From Bradyrhizobium retamae (GTDB lineage: Bacteria; Pseudomonadota; Alphaproteobacteria; Rhizobiales; Xanthobacteraceae), in NCBI RefSeq assembly GCF_001440415.1, contig NZ_LLYA01000167.1:1-63834 (forward strand): DNA of 63,834 bases. The letters are read 5' to 3'. Positions 41,702-49,451 of this stretch are shown piece by piece. The translations under genes were made by a program, and so were the position numbers. Position 1 is the first letter of the stretch. Every line of letters starts with the position of its first letter. The notes under the pieces are model-generated. The model saw only the letters and a list, made by a program, of their open reading frames with translations, was not told where the DNA came from and ran no database searches.

Positions 41702-42279
41702 CAGAACACATCCTCTTCTGTCTTGGGTGGAATACGGAGCGGCCACGGATACTTCGCTTGCAGCTTGATGAACTGCTTCATCGTAGCTTCGTAGCCCCAG
41801 TCTGTTCGGTACAGCGTGATCTGCTTGTCTTTGTAGTCGCGCCTGAACTCGTACTCGATAACGCATCGCCCGGCACTCAACTCGATACCGGCTTTGCAGA
41901 TACCGAGGTTGAAGCGGCTGATGATCGACTTGACATTCAGGTCTTGGTCGTCGTGATCGTGAAGACCGATCAGGTTCACGATGTCAGTTGGAAGATCATC
42001 CTGCAATTCAGGACGCATACAGAACTCTTCCTGTCTAGTGATCGACTGATGCCGATACTCAGGAGTGCTGTCGTCGAACGATACCGCGTTGCAGTCCTCG
42101 TCTGTCAGGAACTCGCGTACTCGTCTGAAGTCTCCACCGGAGACATACAAGTCGATGTCGCGGATTGGCTTGTCGCAAATAGTATCGCGAACGTAGCCAC
42201 CGCAGATCACCGACTTGTAGCCTTCTTGGTTTATCTTCTTCAGCAGAGCTAGCGCGGATGTAACTCGCGCTTGATCCAT
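41701..42279 (-). CDS. Nucleotidyltransferase, CCA-adding/poly(A) polymerase head type
   Basis: 192 residues. The signature VICGGYVRDTICDKPIRDID (G27, G28, D41, D43) is the catalytic head of the class II polynucleotide polymerase / CCA-adding superfamily. After it, the chain is short and lacks the usual helical neck and body. Substrate unknown; options are tRNA or other RNA 3' end modification, or a small-molecule or protein nucleotidyl transfer. It sits among nucleotide-metabolism genes. Confidence 0.8.
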   Translation of the reverse strand: MDQARVTSALALLKKINQEGYKSVICGGYVRDTICDKPIRDIDLYVSGGDFRRVREFLTDEDCNAVSFDDSTPEYRHQSITRQEEFCMRPELQDDLPTDIVNLIGLHDHDDQDLNVKSIISRFNLGICKAGIELSAGRCVIEYEFRRDYKDKQITLYRTDWGYEATMKQFIKLQAKYPWPLRIPPKTEEDVF

Positions 42280-42590
42280 TAGTTCGGCAGCAGAACCGGG
42301 AACGCATCGTTACCGAATGCGCTGTGATACTTCGCTGATGGCTTCGCCTTCTCGACAGGCTGTGCAGCAGGCTTTGCAACCGGCTTAGGCTTGGGCTTCG
42401 GTACAGGCTTCGCAGCGGGTACAGCCGGGTCCGTCTTGGTGACGGTGTACGGTGCTTCCACCTTGGCAACCGGCTGTGTGACAGCTACAGGAGCCTTGGC
42501 TACCGGCGCAGCCTTCTTGCTGCACGCCCATGCAGTAGCCCACACCAGCGCCACGATGACAGCCAGCGTGATATAAATCTTCTTCTTCAT
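42279..42590 (-). CDS. Exported or membrane-anchored Pro/Lys-rich protein
   Basis: 103 residues. Basic N-terminus plus hydrophobic helix (MKKKIYITLAVIVALVWATA) and a Cys at 23 that falls short of a proper lipobox, then a long Pro/Ala/Lys/Val repeat stretch (AKPVPKPKPKPVAKPAAQPV) like a TonB or outer-membrane spanin linker. It could span the periplasm; spanin function is only a guess. Confidence 0.65.
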   Translation of the reverse strand: MKKKIYITLAVIVALVWATAWACSKKAAPVAKAPVAVTQPVAKVEAPYTVTKTDPAVPAAKPVPKPKPKPVAKPAAQPVEKAKPSAKYHSAFGNDAFPVLLPN

Positions 42591-42751
42591 GATGTTCCTT
42601 GTTCGTGAGGACCAATCATCCAGTCCTCAAGTTCTGTTTCGCTATCAAAGTCGAGGTCGTTCTCGCTCCATATGTCGTGCGGACGTTCTCGACGACGTGT
42701 GCGTGTGATGCGCTTCGAGCGCCTACGCGGCTTCAGTGAACGGTATGCCAT
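42587..42751 (-). CDS. 54-residue phage protein
   Basis: MAYRSLKPRRRSKRITRTRR followed by an acidic half (NDLDFDSETELEDWMIGPHE). A strongly basic first half and acidic second half. Overlaps the next start by 4 bp (ATGA at 42587-42590) and the upstream stop by 19 bp. Function unknown. Confidence 0.55.
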   Translation of the reverse strand: MAYRSLKPRRRSKRITRTRRRERPHDIWSENDLDFDSETELEDWMIGPHEQGTS

Positions 42752-42906
42752 TCACCATCGACACGCTTCTCGATCTCGACGACCGCGCGTATGTTGATGT
42801 CGGTAGCCTTCGTTTCTGATGCGGCTTCCTTGGCTTCACCGATGGACTTGTACGGCCCACCGACAGCTTCACCGGCCTTGTACCAGTAGCCTCTGCGGAT
42901 ACTCAT
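42733..42906 (-). CDS. 57-residue phage protein
   Basis: MSIRRGYWYKAGEAVGGPYK then SIGEAKEAASETKATDINIR and EKRVDGEWHTVH. The pattern of a short fold beginning YWYKAGE and ending in a strand recalls small DUF-type phage proteins. ATG at 42906 overlaps the upstream stop by 4 bp. Confidence 0.6.
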   Translation of the reverse strand: MSIRRGYWYKAGEAVGGPYKSIGEAKEAASETKATDINIRAVVEIEKRVDGEWHTVH

Positions 42907-43559
42907 GCGAGACAGTATCCTCGCAGTTCACATTCCCTGTCGCTCTTACATCGACCGCACGACGTGAACACGCCTTCAGTACCTGGCACTACCGTAGCGT
43001 CCACCGGAGCATCACCGCCAGCGTCGTTTGGTGTAGCCCATGTGGCCCAGTCTGTAGTGCACTCTATGGTCTCGCGCCGAGGCGAGCCGCCGATGTTCTC
43101 GCCGCGTTGACGAGCCAGAGCGTCCCTGTGCAGAAGATTGAACTTTGACTGTCGCCACTCTATTTCATCGAGCACACGATCAGCGTTAGCAGCATCAGCC
43201 CATGACTGATCCTTACGCTCCTGCGTAAGAGTAGCCTCGCCTCGCTTAGCCTCTTCCTCGATCAGATAGAGTTCAAGCGTAGCCAGTGCATTCCATGCTC
43301 GGTGCGCCAGATGCAGTTTGTGGCTCTCGGGGCAATGCGTCTCGCCACGCTGAAGTGCATTGTCATGACGACCGTGCGCGTCATCGTACCGATTGAACGC
43401 ATCCTCGACTTTCTTCCAGCCGCCCCATTCTTTGTACTTCTCGTAGCCGAACTGAGAGATAAGTGCGACGCCTTCGATGGCGCGGGGAAAGTATCTGGCG
43501 AAGCCCCTAGCGATAGGAGCCTTACCAGTATCCAGTTTCATAGTGCTTAGGTTCGCCAC
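42903..43559 (-). CDS. dATP/dGTP diphosphohydrolase N-terminal-type domain protein
   Basis: 218 residues. Residues 8-100 match the N-terminal domain found in phage dATP/dGTP diphosphohydrolases (MKLDTGKAPIARGFARYFPR, FGYEKYKEWGGWKKVEDAFN, HLAHRAWNALATLELYL). The C-terminal half has four Cys at the end (CGRCKSDRECELRGYC), a possible metal site. The hydrolase core may be supplied by the HD protein encoded just upstream. Start GTG at 43559 or ATG at 43541; undecided. Confidence 0.7.
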   Translation of the reverse strand: MANLSTMKLDTGKAPIARGFARYFPRAIEGVALISQFGYEKYKEWGGWKKVEDAFNRYDDAHGRHDNALQRGETHCPESHKLHLAHRAWNALATLELYLIEEEAKRGEATLTQERKDQSWADAANADRVLDEIEWRQSKFNLLHRDALARQRGENIGGSPRRETIECTTDWATWATPNDAGGDAPVDATVVPGTEGVFTSCGRCKSDRECELRGYCLA

Positions 43560-44107
43560 GTAATCAAATCCTGTTCAGGGAAGTATCGAACGAAGTAGTC
43601 AGTGTACTCAGCGCGAACGTCGCGCCAGTGCTGCTCTACGAACGTGATCCCGATTGGCTGTGCATCGCCATCGTGCGTCCACTTATCGGACTTCCAGTTC
43701 TCATATCCCCACGTAGCAATGCGTTCGTCCTGTCGGATTTTCACATCGTACTGCTTGATCTCGGCAAGCAACTCGTAGGGTACGTGCATTGCGTCGAAGA
43801 TGACGCGTCCTGCTGCCTTCTCGTGCTTCTTGTAATTACCTAGTGTCGCCTTGATCGGTGACGCTATGTCGTTGAAACAAGCCTCTGACCAGTCATGGAT
43901 CAGAGCGGCCTGACGAAGATGCGGCGGCACTCGTTCGGCCATGCGTAGCGAGTGCAGACCTACCGAGATGGGGAATGGAAGATGTCCGGTGTAGCGGTTC
44001 AGATTGCAGATGCTGTGAATGAAGTTGTGTGGCCGCACGTCTTCCGGCTGAAGGTTCAGCACGTCAACCATGCGACCATCGTACATGCGTATGATGGCTT
44101 GTGCCAT
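43547..44107 (-). CDS. HD-domain phosphohydrolase, nucleotide type
   Basis: 186 residues. HD-fold metal ligands: H52 (SVGLHSLRMAERVP), H71-D72 (ALIHDWSEACFND) and a later Asp. Resembles YfbR-like 5'-deoxynucleotidases and phage HD hydrolases related to DatZ, which removes dATP. No PurZ homologue is present, so a 2-aminoadenine genome is not supported. Likely adjusts dNTP pools during replication. Confidence 0.8.
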   Translation of the reverse strand: MAQAIIRMYDGRMVDVLNLQPEDVRPHNFIHSICNLNRYTGHLPFPISVGLHSLRMAERVPPHLRQAALIHDWSEACFNDIASPIKATLGNYKKHEKAAGRVIFDAMHVPYELLAEIKQYDVKIRQDERIATWGYENWKSDKWTHDGDAQPIGITFVEQHWRDVRAEYTDYFVRYFPEQDLITWRT

Positions 44108-44113
44108 TGTGTC

Positions 44114-44251
44114 CTAGAAGGTTACGCTCGCGGTTAGCACCGCTGCGCCAATCCAATAGATGACACGCCGAACGTCACCCTCCACTGCGTAGACCGCAGC
44201 AGAGCCAAGTGACATAACGATCATCATGGATGGAAAGATGTATTGCTTCAC
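44114..44251 (-). CDS. 45-residue phage membrane protein
   Basis: GTG start at 44251, overlapping the upstream stop (GTGA): KQYIFPSMMIVMSLGSAAVY then AVEGDVRRVIYWIGAAVLTA. Two hydrophobic helices (about 4-20 and 29-44) joined by a charged turn, holin-like in form. Function unknown. Confidence 0.55.
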   Translation of the reverse strand: MKQYIFPSMMIVMSLGSAAVYAVEGDVRRVIYWIGAAVLTASVTF

Positions 44252-45357
44252 GCAGCGTCTGCGCCGAGAACAGACATCCACTCGGATGACTTCTTCGGTG
44301 CTTTGTCTACGTAGATGTCCCAGTGCGCCGTCTGTCCGTGCTTCTCGTGCACGAACCACAGAGGCTGCGTCGGACGATCCGGTTTCGCATTCAGTGCGTT
44401 CTTGACGTACTCGCAGTAACCCTTGATCGAACCTGCTCCCGTAGAATTGGGTAGCCAGAGACGCTGATGGTAATGACCGTGCAGCATCATGTCGAAGGGA
44501 GTGCCCTGCGAGCTATAAGCTCCTGACTTCTTTACTTCGCCGCGCCTGATCGGACCAATCGCGCCAATGATCCCATCACCGCCACCCACGCCAAGCATGT
44601 CGCCGTGGAGCAAGAGATACCGAATATTGAACACTCGGTAGAGGACTTCGTTGGATGGTCGGACATCAAACTGTACTCGCGGATCGTCTGCGAAGTGCCG
44701 AATGAGCATCTGGTAGATAAGCCAGTCGTAGTTCTTGCGGTAGTATCGCTTGAACTCAGGACGATGCGTGGTGCGTCCGTGGTTGCCCGGCACGCAGGGC
44801 ACGTACACTCTGCCGAACCTGTCAGCAAATCGCGCAATGCCGCCCGCAATCCACTCGAATGCTTTAATCGAAGCCGGGATTGCTTCGAGTTCGTCGGTTG
44901 CCACCAGTTCAGGGTGAAGACCCCCACTGACCATATCTCCTGTAAGGTTGATGACGATGCCGGGATACACGCCGGTATGGTTCTCAGTGCAGAGCTTGTC
45001 TGTCACTGAATACAGTCGCTCGACGCGCTCTCGCGCTACCGTCATGTTGTATTCGTTCACGCCGTTGACTTCAGCCTTCGTCACGCGCTCGCCTAGATGC
45101 CAGTCAGCCCACATTGTCACAGGGACTTCGGGAGTGGCCTTGAAGCGTTCACGCGGCTCAGCCTTGCGTACCCAAGCAGGGATTTGCTTCGGAGTGTTGA
45201 CGATGCCTCCGAGGACATCACTAACGATGTCGTTCGAGTTACCGTCGCGCAGTGCCTTACGTAAGTCCTTAGTCAAACGGTTCACTTGGTCTTGTAGCGC
45301 GAGGATGCGCTTCGCTTCGTCCACCTTAACCGGGCGGACAGTCTTCTTTGCCGTCAC
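44248..45357 (-). CDS. Calcineurin-like metallophosphoesterase
   Basis: 369 residues, GTG start at 45357. Metal-binding motifs occur in family order: WADWHLGE, INLTGDMVSGG, CVPGNHGRTTH, LLLHGDMLG and MLHGHYHQ. A helical N-terminal part (VNRLTKDLRKAL) may be coiled-coil. Phage members are often placed beside helicase or primase and could act on nucleotides or nucleic-acid ends. TAGTG overlap with the helicase gene. Confidence 0.88.
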   Translation of the reverse strand: MTAKKTVRPVKVDEAKRILALQDQVNRLTKDLRKALRDGNSNDIVSDVLGGIVNTPKQIPAWVRKAEPRERFKATPEVPVTMWADWHLGERVTKAEVNGVNEYNMTVARERVERLYSVTDKLCTENHTGVYPGIVINLTGDMVSGGLHPELVATDELEAIPASIKAFEWIAGGIARFADRFGRVYVPCVPGNHGRTTHRPEFKRYYRKNYDWLIYQMLIRHFADDPRVQFDVRPSNEVLYRVFNIRYLLLHGDMLGVGGGDGIIGAIGPIRRGEVKKSGAYSSQGTPFDMMLHGHYHQRLWLPNSTGAGSIKGYCEYVKNALNAKPDRPTQPLWFVHEKHGQTAHWDIYVDKAPKKSSEWMSVLGADAA

Positions 45358-46586
45358 TATGATCCTACTGGTATGTCTCTGTAGCGCGCCCTTGTACCGT
45401 CGAAGATGACTTCAGCGCGCGGATCGCTAGCGCCGTCCGGTCGTCTCAACTTGTTCTTGGGCAGGCCGATGAAGCGTGAACCGGCTAGGCCAATGTCATT
45501 GGATGCGCCGATCATGAGTTGGAAGTCGCAAGCACCTTGCTTGCCGGTCTTGCTGTCTTTGAGCATTCCGAGAGTAGGGAATTGCATCCCGTCGCCATCG
45601 TTACTGATCTGGCTGGTAGCGAGGCCGATGCAGTCGTACTTGACGCTGCGCTCTCTCGCCCACTTGTACATTTCCTCAAGCATGAGGTCTGTACGTGCCA
45701 TATCGCCGAAGCCCCTGATGTTGTCGATCATGTCGTACACGATGACACCGGGGTTGCTCTCTTCTAGTATGCTTTCGATCTGTCCTGTAGCGAAGCCATG
45801 CACGTCAACGATTCGTATCTTGTCGAGGCGTCCACCGATGGACTGTTTGTATTGCTCGACTAGTACGCCTTGCGAGTGCTGCTCCTTCATGTCGCTCATG
45901 GACAGGTTCAGTGCAGATTGGTACAGGCGCGGAATGATGCGCTTGCCCGGTCCTTCGTTGTTCAGCCAGACGATGTTACGATCTGGCGGTAGCTGCGGGG
46001 CGAAGTATGTGACCTCGCTCGATATGAACGAAGTCTTCCCTTTGTCCGGGCGTCCGGCAATGATGCCGAAGTCTCCGGGTCGCAGCTTGCGCATTGAGCG
46101 GTTCAGACAATCGATCCGCCACTCTACGCCGCTGTCGTCGAACTCGTCTTGCAACAGTTCTCCGATTGGCGTGTCGATGTAGCTAATCGCTCGTCTGCCT
46201 GTACGATCTCTGAAGCCGTCCATTGTCCGGTTCACAGCGTCGTAGGCATCGGCTAGATCGCCCTGCTGGAATTGCTCCGCAAGGTTCGCCAGCTTCGTCA
46301 TCAGTTCGAGTTCAGATAGTTCTGCGAGGATGTTGCGCCGCTGATCTTCGTCAGGTTCAGGCACAGTGTTCAACAGCATTGCCTTATAGCCGTTGAACTT
46401 CTCGTCGCTCATCTTTGGATGCCACGCTTTGAAGCGAGGCAGGAACGTAGTCATGTCCACGGAAGTATGCGTAGGAAACTTCTCGAAGTATTTTCCGAAG
46501 TCCTCGATGATAGCCACAGCTTGTGGATCGAGGTTCGCTCCGGGTATCATGTCCTTCAGCTTAAAGAAGTCTGACCTCCTGCGCAT
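45357..46586 (-). CDS. DnaB-like replicative helicase
   Basis: 409 residues with the RecA-type core of DnaB: Walker A GIIAGRPDKGKTSF (K184), Walker B VIVYDMIDNIRG, and QISNDGDG. Unlike T7 gp4 the primase is a separate gene just upstream, as in phiKMV-like phages. The first start codon (46586) has no clear ribosome site, and an AGGAGG lies inside the first codons, so the exact start is uncertain. Confidence 0.92.
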   Translation of the reverse strand: MRRRSDFFKLKDMIPGANLDPQAVAIIEDFGKYFEKFPTHTSVDMTTFLPRFKAWHPKMSDEKFNGYKAMLLNTVPEPDEDQRRNILAELSELELMTKLANLAEQFQQGDLADAYDAVNRTMDGFRDRTGRRAISYIDTPIGELLQDEFDDSGVEWRIDCLNRSMRKLRPGDFGIIAGRPDKGKTSFISSEVTYFAPQLPPDRNIVWLNNEGPGKRIIPRLYQSALNLSMSDMKEQHSQGVLVEQYKQSIGGRLDKIRIVDVHGFATGQIESILEESNPGVIVYDMIDNIRGFGDMARTDLMLEEMYKWARERSVKYDCIGLATSQISNDGDGMQFPTLGMLKDSKTGKQGACDFQLMIGASNDIGLAGSRFIGLPKNKLRRPDGASDPRAEVIFDGTRARYRDIPVGS

Positions 46587-46606
46587 TATCCGCAGTAGGA
46601 TAACAT

Positions 46607-47419
46607 CTATGATAGCAGTCTCCTTATCTCCCGGTTGCTGTAGTATTTCGGGTCTTGTTCGGTTCGGATGCGCTTGGTCGTGTATCCCTGCAATGCGAGG
46701 GTACGTTCGCGCTTGAACGCCGCCTTCTTTCCTGCTCGATCAGGATCAAGCCAAATGGCAATGGTTCTGGCACCCTCTGCGCACGCCAGTTGGTATTCAT
46801 TCGCGCTTGTACCCAAGAGGGCCACGCATCGCTTCGCGATACGGCCCACACGTACTGCCGACAGAATGTCCTCTGTGATGACCAAATCCGGTCCACTACC
46901 TTCAGGCCAGTCTTCCGTGGCAGGCAATGCAATAGCAGGGTCAGCAGTGAATACAGCGTGGGCAGGCGATGCCATACGCTCAATATACTTAGGCTTAGCA
47001 TTGATCGTGCTCCGTGCTGTGAAGCCAACCAGTGCGCCATCTCTATACACGGGTATCACTACGCGGCGCAGTGATGCGCTGTAACCAAAGCCGTAGTGCC
47101 TAGCTATGGTCGCGTTGATTCCCGCCTTATAAAGCCAGACGGCTTCACTGGTTGGGATGTCGAGTGTGAAGTCTTTCGGTAGTCGGACGTGCGCTTCTTG
47201 CAACAAAGCGAACTCTTCCCGACGACGACGCAACTGATCTATGCTGAAGTCGCCGTGAGCAACGAAGCCGCGAGGCCCGCACCTAAAACAATAGGCGCGG
47301 TATCCTCGTTCCTCGTTACTCACCATGAGAGACTTATCTTGTGCGCAGCATTCGATCCGTATGCGCCGCCCGGCTGCTAGTGTCTTGGCAGTGGTGAGCC
47401 ATACAGGATCGTCAGCCAT
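46607..47419 (-). CDS. DNA primase
   Basis: 270 residues. N-terminal zinc-binding pattern C24/C25 with C44-x2-C47 (ECCAQDKSLMV ... YCFRCG), then a catalytic part with VGFTAR and the Toprim-like EDILSAVRVG and IWLDPDRAGKKA. Synthesises primers for lagging-strand DNA synthesis together with the helicase. TAATG junction with the small gene upstream. Confidence 0.92.
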   Translation of the reverse strand: MADDPVWLTTAKTLAAGRRIRIECCAQDKSLMVSNEERGYRAYCFRCGPRGFVAHGDFSIDQLRRRREEFALLQEAHVRLPKDFTLDIPTSEAVWLYKAGINATIARHYGFGYSASLRRVVIPVYRDGALVGFTARSTINAKPKYIERMASPAHAVFTADPAIALPATEDWPEGSGPDLVITEDILSAVRVGRIAKRCVALLGTSANEYQLACAEGARTIAIWLDPDRAGKKAAFKRERTLALQGYTTKRIRTEQDPKYYSNREIRRLLS

Positions 47420-47601
47420 TACCAGCCTTTGGCGCGACGTTCCTGTGCGTGCAGTTCGTCGAGGCTCACACGATCCTCGTCAGGAAGATCGAACACGTCT
47501 TCGCCAGCACGGCCTTTGCATTCACCGGGCGGGACTTCATCGTGCGGTATGTGGCAATGGATGCACGGATCGTACTGATGACCCTTGTTCTGTATTCCCA
47601 T
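47419..47601 (-). CDS. Small phage protein with Cys/His cluster
   Basis: 60 residues starting MGIQNKGHQYDPCIHCHIPH. C13, C16 and H17 with C28 could hold a metal ion; the rest is acidic (DVFDLPDEDRVSLDELHAQE). Directly precedes primase. AGGGGACTACT provides the ribosome site. Confidence 0.6.
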   Translation of the reverse strand: MGIQNKGHQYDPCIHCHIPHDEVPPGECKGRAGEDVFDLPDEDRVSLDELHAQERRAKGW

Positions 47602-47615
47602 AGTAGTCCCCTGTG

Positions 47616-48014
47616 TTAACGCCTAAATGCGTTGGTGATGGCTTTAATGCCAAGTAGTCCTGCCGTCAGTCCGAAGAACGACAGCAGTATCTGACCTTCC
47701 CAGTCGTTGAACGGGGGAGGAAACTTCAGCACGCCGATACCCATCTTGAAGTTGGTATCGAGGCCGACGAGGTTCACATGGATGACGAACGGGAGTGCGA
47801 TCAAGAACGTGAGCAACCGCATTTCCCAAAAGCCCGCCGTGTTGCGCCGGTTCTCCGACATGGCGTCGAGTTGGTTCTTCGCCCAAGCTGCTTGAGTGCG
47901 TTCGCTCTCGTTCGCACTGTCCTTGTACTTGTTGTACACGCCGGTCAGCGTCGAGAGCACACCGTTCAGTCCACCGCTAGTTAGATAGCTCCAACCGAGT
48001 TTAAGCAGAAACAT
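47616..48014 (-). CDS. Candidate holin, multi-pass
   Basis: 132 residues from ATG at 48014 (MFLLKLGWSYLTSGGLNGVL). Membrane segments at about 63-85 (RLLTFLIALPFVIHVNLVGL) and 105-125 (GQILLSFFGLTAGLLGIKAI), with a polar coiled region before them. It overlaps the lysozyme gene and so forms a lysis pair; it recalls the 3-TM holins of alphaproteobacterial phages and gene transfer agents. Confidence 0.65.
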   Translation of the reverse strand: MFLLKLGWSYLTSGGLNGVLSTLTGVYNKYKDSANESERTQAAWAKNQLDAMSENRRNTAGFWEMRLLTFLIALPFVIHVNLVGLDTNFKMGIGVLKFPPPFNDWEGQILLSFFGLTAGLLGIKAITNAFRR

Positions 48015-48834
48015 TGGCCTGCTTCGCTTCGTACTTCTCGTAGAGCCACCAGCCGACACAGCCGACGACAGCAGCCACGGTAAGCGTGGTCGCTATAGTC
48101 GTACCGTACTTGGAGAACACTTCGAGGAACGGCTGTATCTGATCGAAGTAGCTGGCACCGCCAGCCACGGCACCGCCCGTCGTAGTGGCGATGGTGCCGC
48201 CGACAACAACCTTGTTCTTGGTGGTCATTGGAGGCGGCGGCGATACATGGTTCTCGTGCATCGCCTCGTCTATGTCGGGACGAAGCGCACACAGAGCCTT
48301 GAGTACCGTCAGCGTACCGATCTGCGGGTCATCGAAGTTCTTGTCCCACACATGGTCCGCAACGTACTTGCCGGTTTGCTCGTGGTTGCTACCGGCCCAA
48401 ACGTAGGGCGAGTTGATGCCTTTGCCGGTGTAGCCGAGGCCGTTGAATCGTTCGCCCTCGTAGCCCATGCGAGAGGGACACCATGCAATGCCCCGAAGGT
48501 TCTTCAGGTCCAAGGCATCGATTGCTGCTTCTGCCCACGTCTTGAACGGTCCACGTCCAGCCGGTACGAGCTTGGTCTTCTTCCTCGTACCGATGATGTG
48601 TTCGCCGTTGTGAAGCACGCCAGCGAAGTTGCAGCTACTCTCTCGCATGTGCAGCGCACCGAGGAAGAACCACGGTACGCCTGTAACAGCTTCGACTTCT
48701 CTGTACTTCGTCTCGCCTTTGATAATCAGCTTGGCGAAACGATCCGCATTCTTAGCATCGGTCGATTTGATCTCGATGCTATCCCATAGTTTGGCGTACC
48801 CTTTCTTGGTCGCCTCGTATGTCCATTTTGCCAT
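48001..48834 (-). CDS. Lysozyme-like peptidoglycan hydrolase with C-terminal membrane anchor
   Basis: 277 residues. The N-terminal about 185 match a family of phage muramidases of alphaproteobacteria: VPWFFLGALHMRESSCNFAG with the likely catalytic Glu, RGPFKTWAEAAIDALDL, FNGLGYTGKGINSPYVWAGS. A Pro linker leads to two hydrophobic segments (about 202-218 and 242-262, TTIATTLTVAAVVGCVGWWL). It could be a membrane-tethered endolysin. Its location in the early half of the genome is unusual for a lysis gene. Confidence 0.8.
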   Translation of the reverse strand: MAKWTYEATKKGYAKLWDSIEIKSTDAKNADRFAKLIIKGETKYREVEAVTGVPWFFLGALHMRESSCNFAGVLHNGEHIIGTRKKTKLVPAGRGPFKTWAEAAIDALDLKNLRGIAWCPSRMGYEGERFNGLGYTGKGINSPYVWAGSNHEQTGKYVADHVWDKNFDDPQIGTLTVLKALCALRPDIDEAMHENHVSPPPPMTTKNKVVVGGTIATTTGGAVAGGASYFDQIQPFLEVFSKYGTTIATTLTVAAVVGCVGWWLYEKYEAKQANVSA

Positions 48835-48842
48835 TGTTTCCT

Positions 48843-49289
48843 TCAGTACACGTCAGCGCGCAGAACAGTGTTCACGCCGTAACGGATGTACGATTTGATG
48901 AACTTGTTAAGATCAACGGGGTAATGGCCGAACTTGTCTGCGTACTCTTCCTGTACGTTCACAAGGCCACTAATGATGCTGATCCACTCCGCAGTCTCAG
49001 GAGACCATTCAACGTTGTTCACAACGTCAGACACCATCAACTGAAATTCGTCCCCAGCCCTTGATAACGATCTGAAGGCCAGCCAGCCCTCGAAGGCGTA
49101 GTAGTTGCCCCAGTCACCAAACACGGCGCAGTCTGCGTCCTCGTCCGCCGAGAGAACAGCTACGCAGCCAGTGCGTTTGTAGTGCTCGCGGTCGTCGTCA
49201 CAGTCCTGTAGGACCATGACAGGCGGTACTATACCGTTGTCGTACAGGGACGAGATGAAGGCATTGAAGTTCTGATCGAGAGCTTGCAT
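48843..49289 (-). CDS. Phage protein of unknown function
   Basis: 148 residues starting MQALDQNFNAFISSLYDNGI. Acidic, with the segment VLQDCDDDREHYKRTGCVAV and aromatic-rich GDWGNYYAFEGWLAFRSLSR. No signal peptide. Second gene of the early region, behind the early terminator. Confidence 0.65.
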   Translation of the reverse strand: MQALDQNFNAFISSLYDNGIVPPVMVLQDCDDDREHYKRTGCVAVLSADEDADCAVFGDWGNYYAFEGWLAFRSLSRAGDEFQLMVSDVVNNVEWSPETAEWISIISGLVNVQEEYADKFGHYPVDLNKFIKSYIRYGVNTVLRADVY

Positions 49290-49385
49290 TTGAAAGCCGC
49301 ACTTTCGTTAGCACTGTCAGTGTGCCGAGGGATGATTTGTTCATGGTTCCTGTCCTCACGCTGTTACTGTTGGCCTCTACGTCAT

Positions 49386-49415
49386 GAAAAAGGGCGGCCC
49401 GTTCTGGACCGCCCT
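49386..49415 (-). terminator. Rho-independent early terminator
   Basis: On the minus strand GGGCGGTCC and GGGCCGCCC pair with a 5-nt loop and are followed directly by TTTTT. It lies 36 bp after the first phage gene and would stop most host-polymerase transcription unless read through or antiterminated. Confidence 0.88.
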
Positions 49416-49451
49416 GTACACTCTGGAAAAAATTTTAGTAGGCAGTGAGAA

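Noticed and set aside
42385..42615. Cys/His-rich 76-codon frame
   Set aside because: Shadow of the Pro/Lys-rich exported protein in another frame; that gene has a ribosome site and exact junctions.
43547..44107. 2-aminoadenine (Z) genome system based on a DatZ-like HD protein
   Set aside because: No PurZ-type adenylosuccinate synthetase homologue or MazZ is present.
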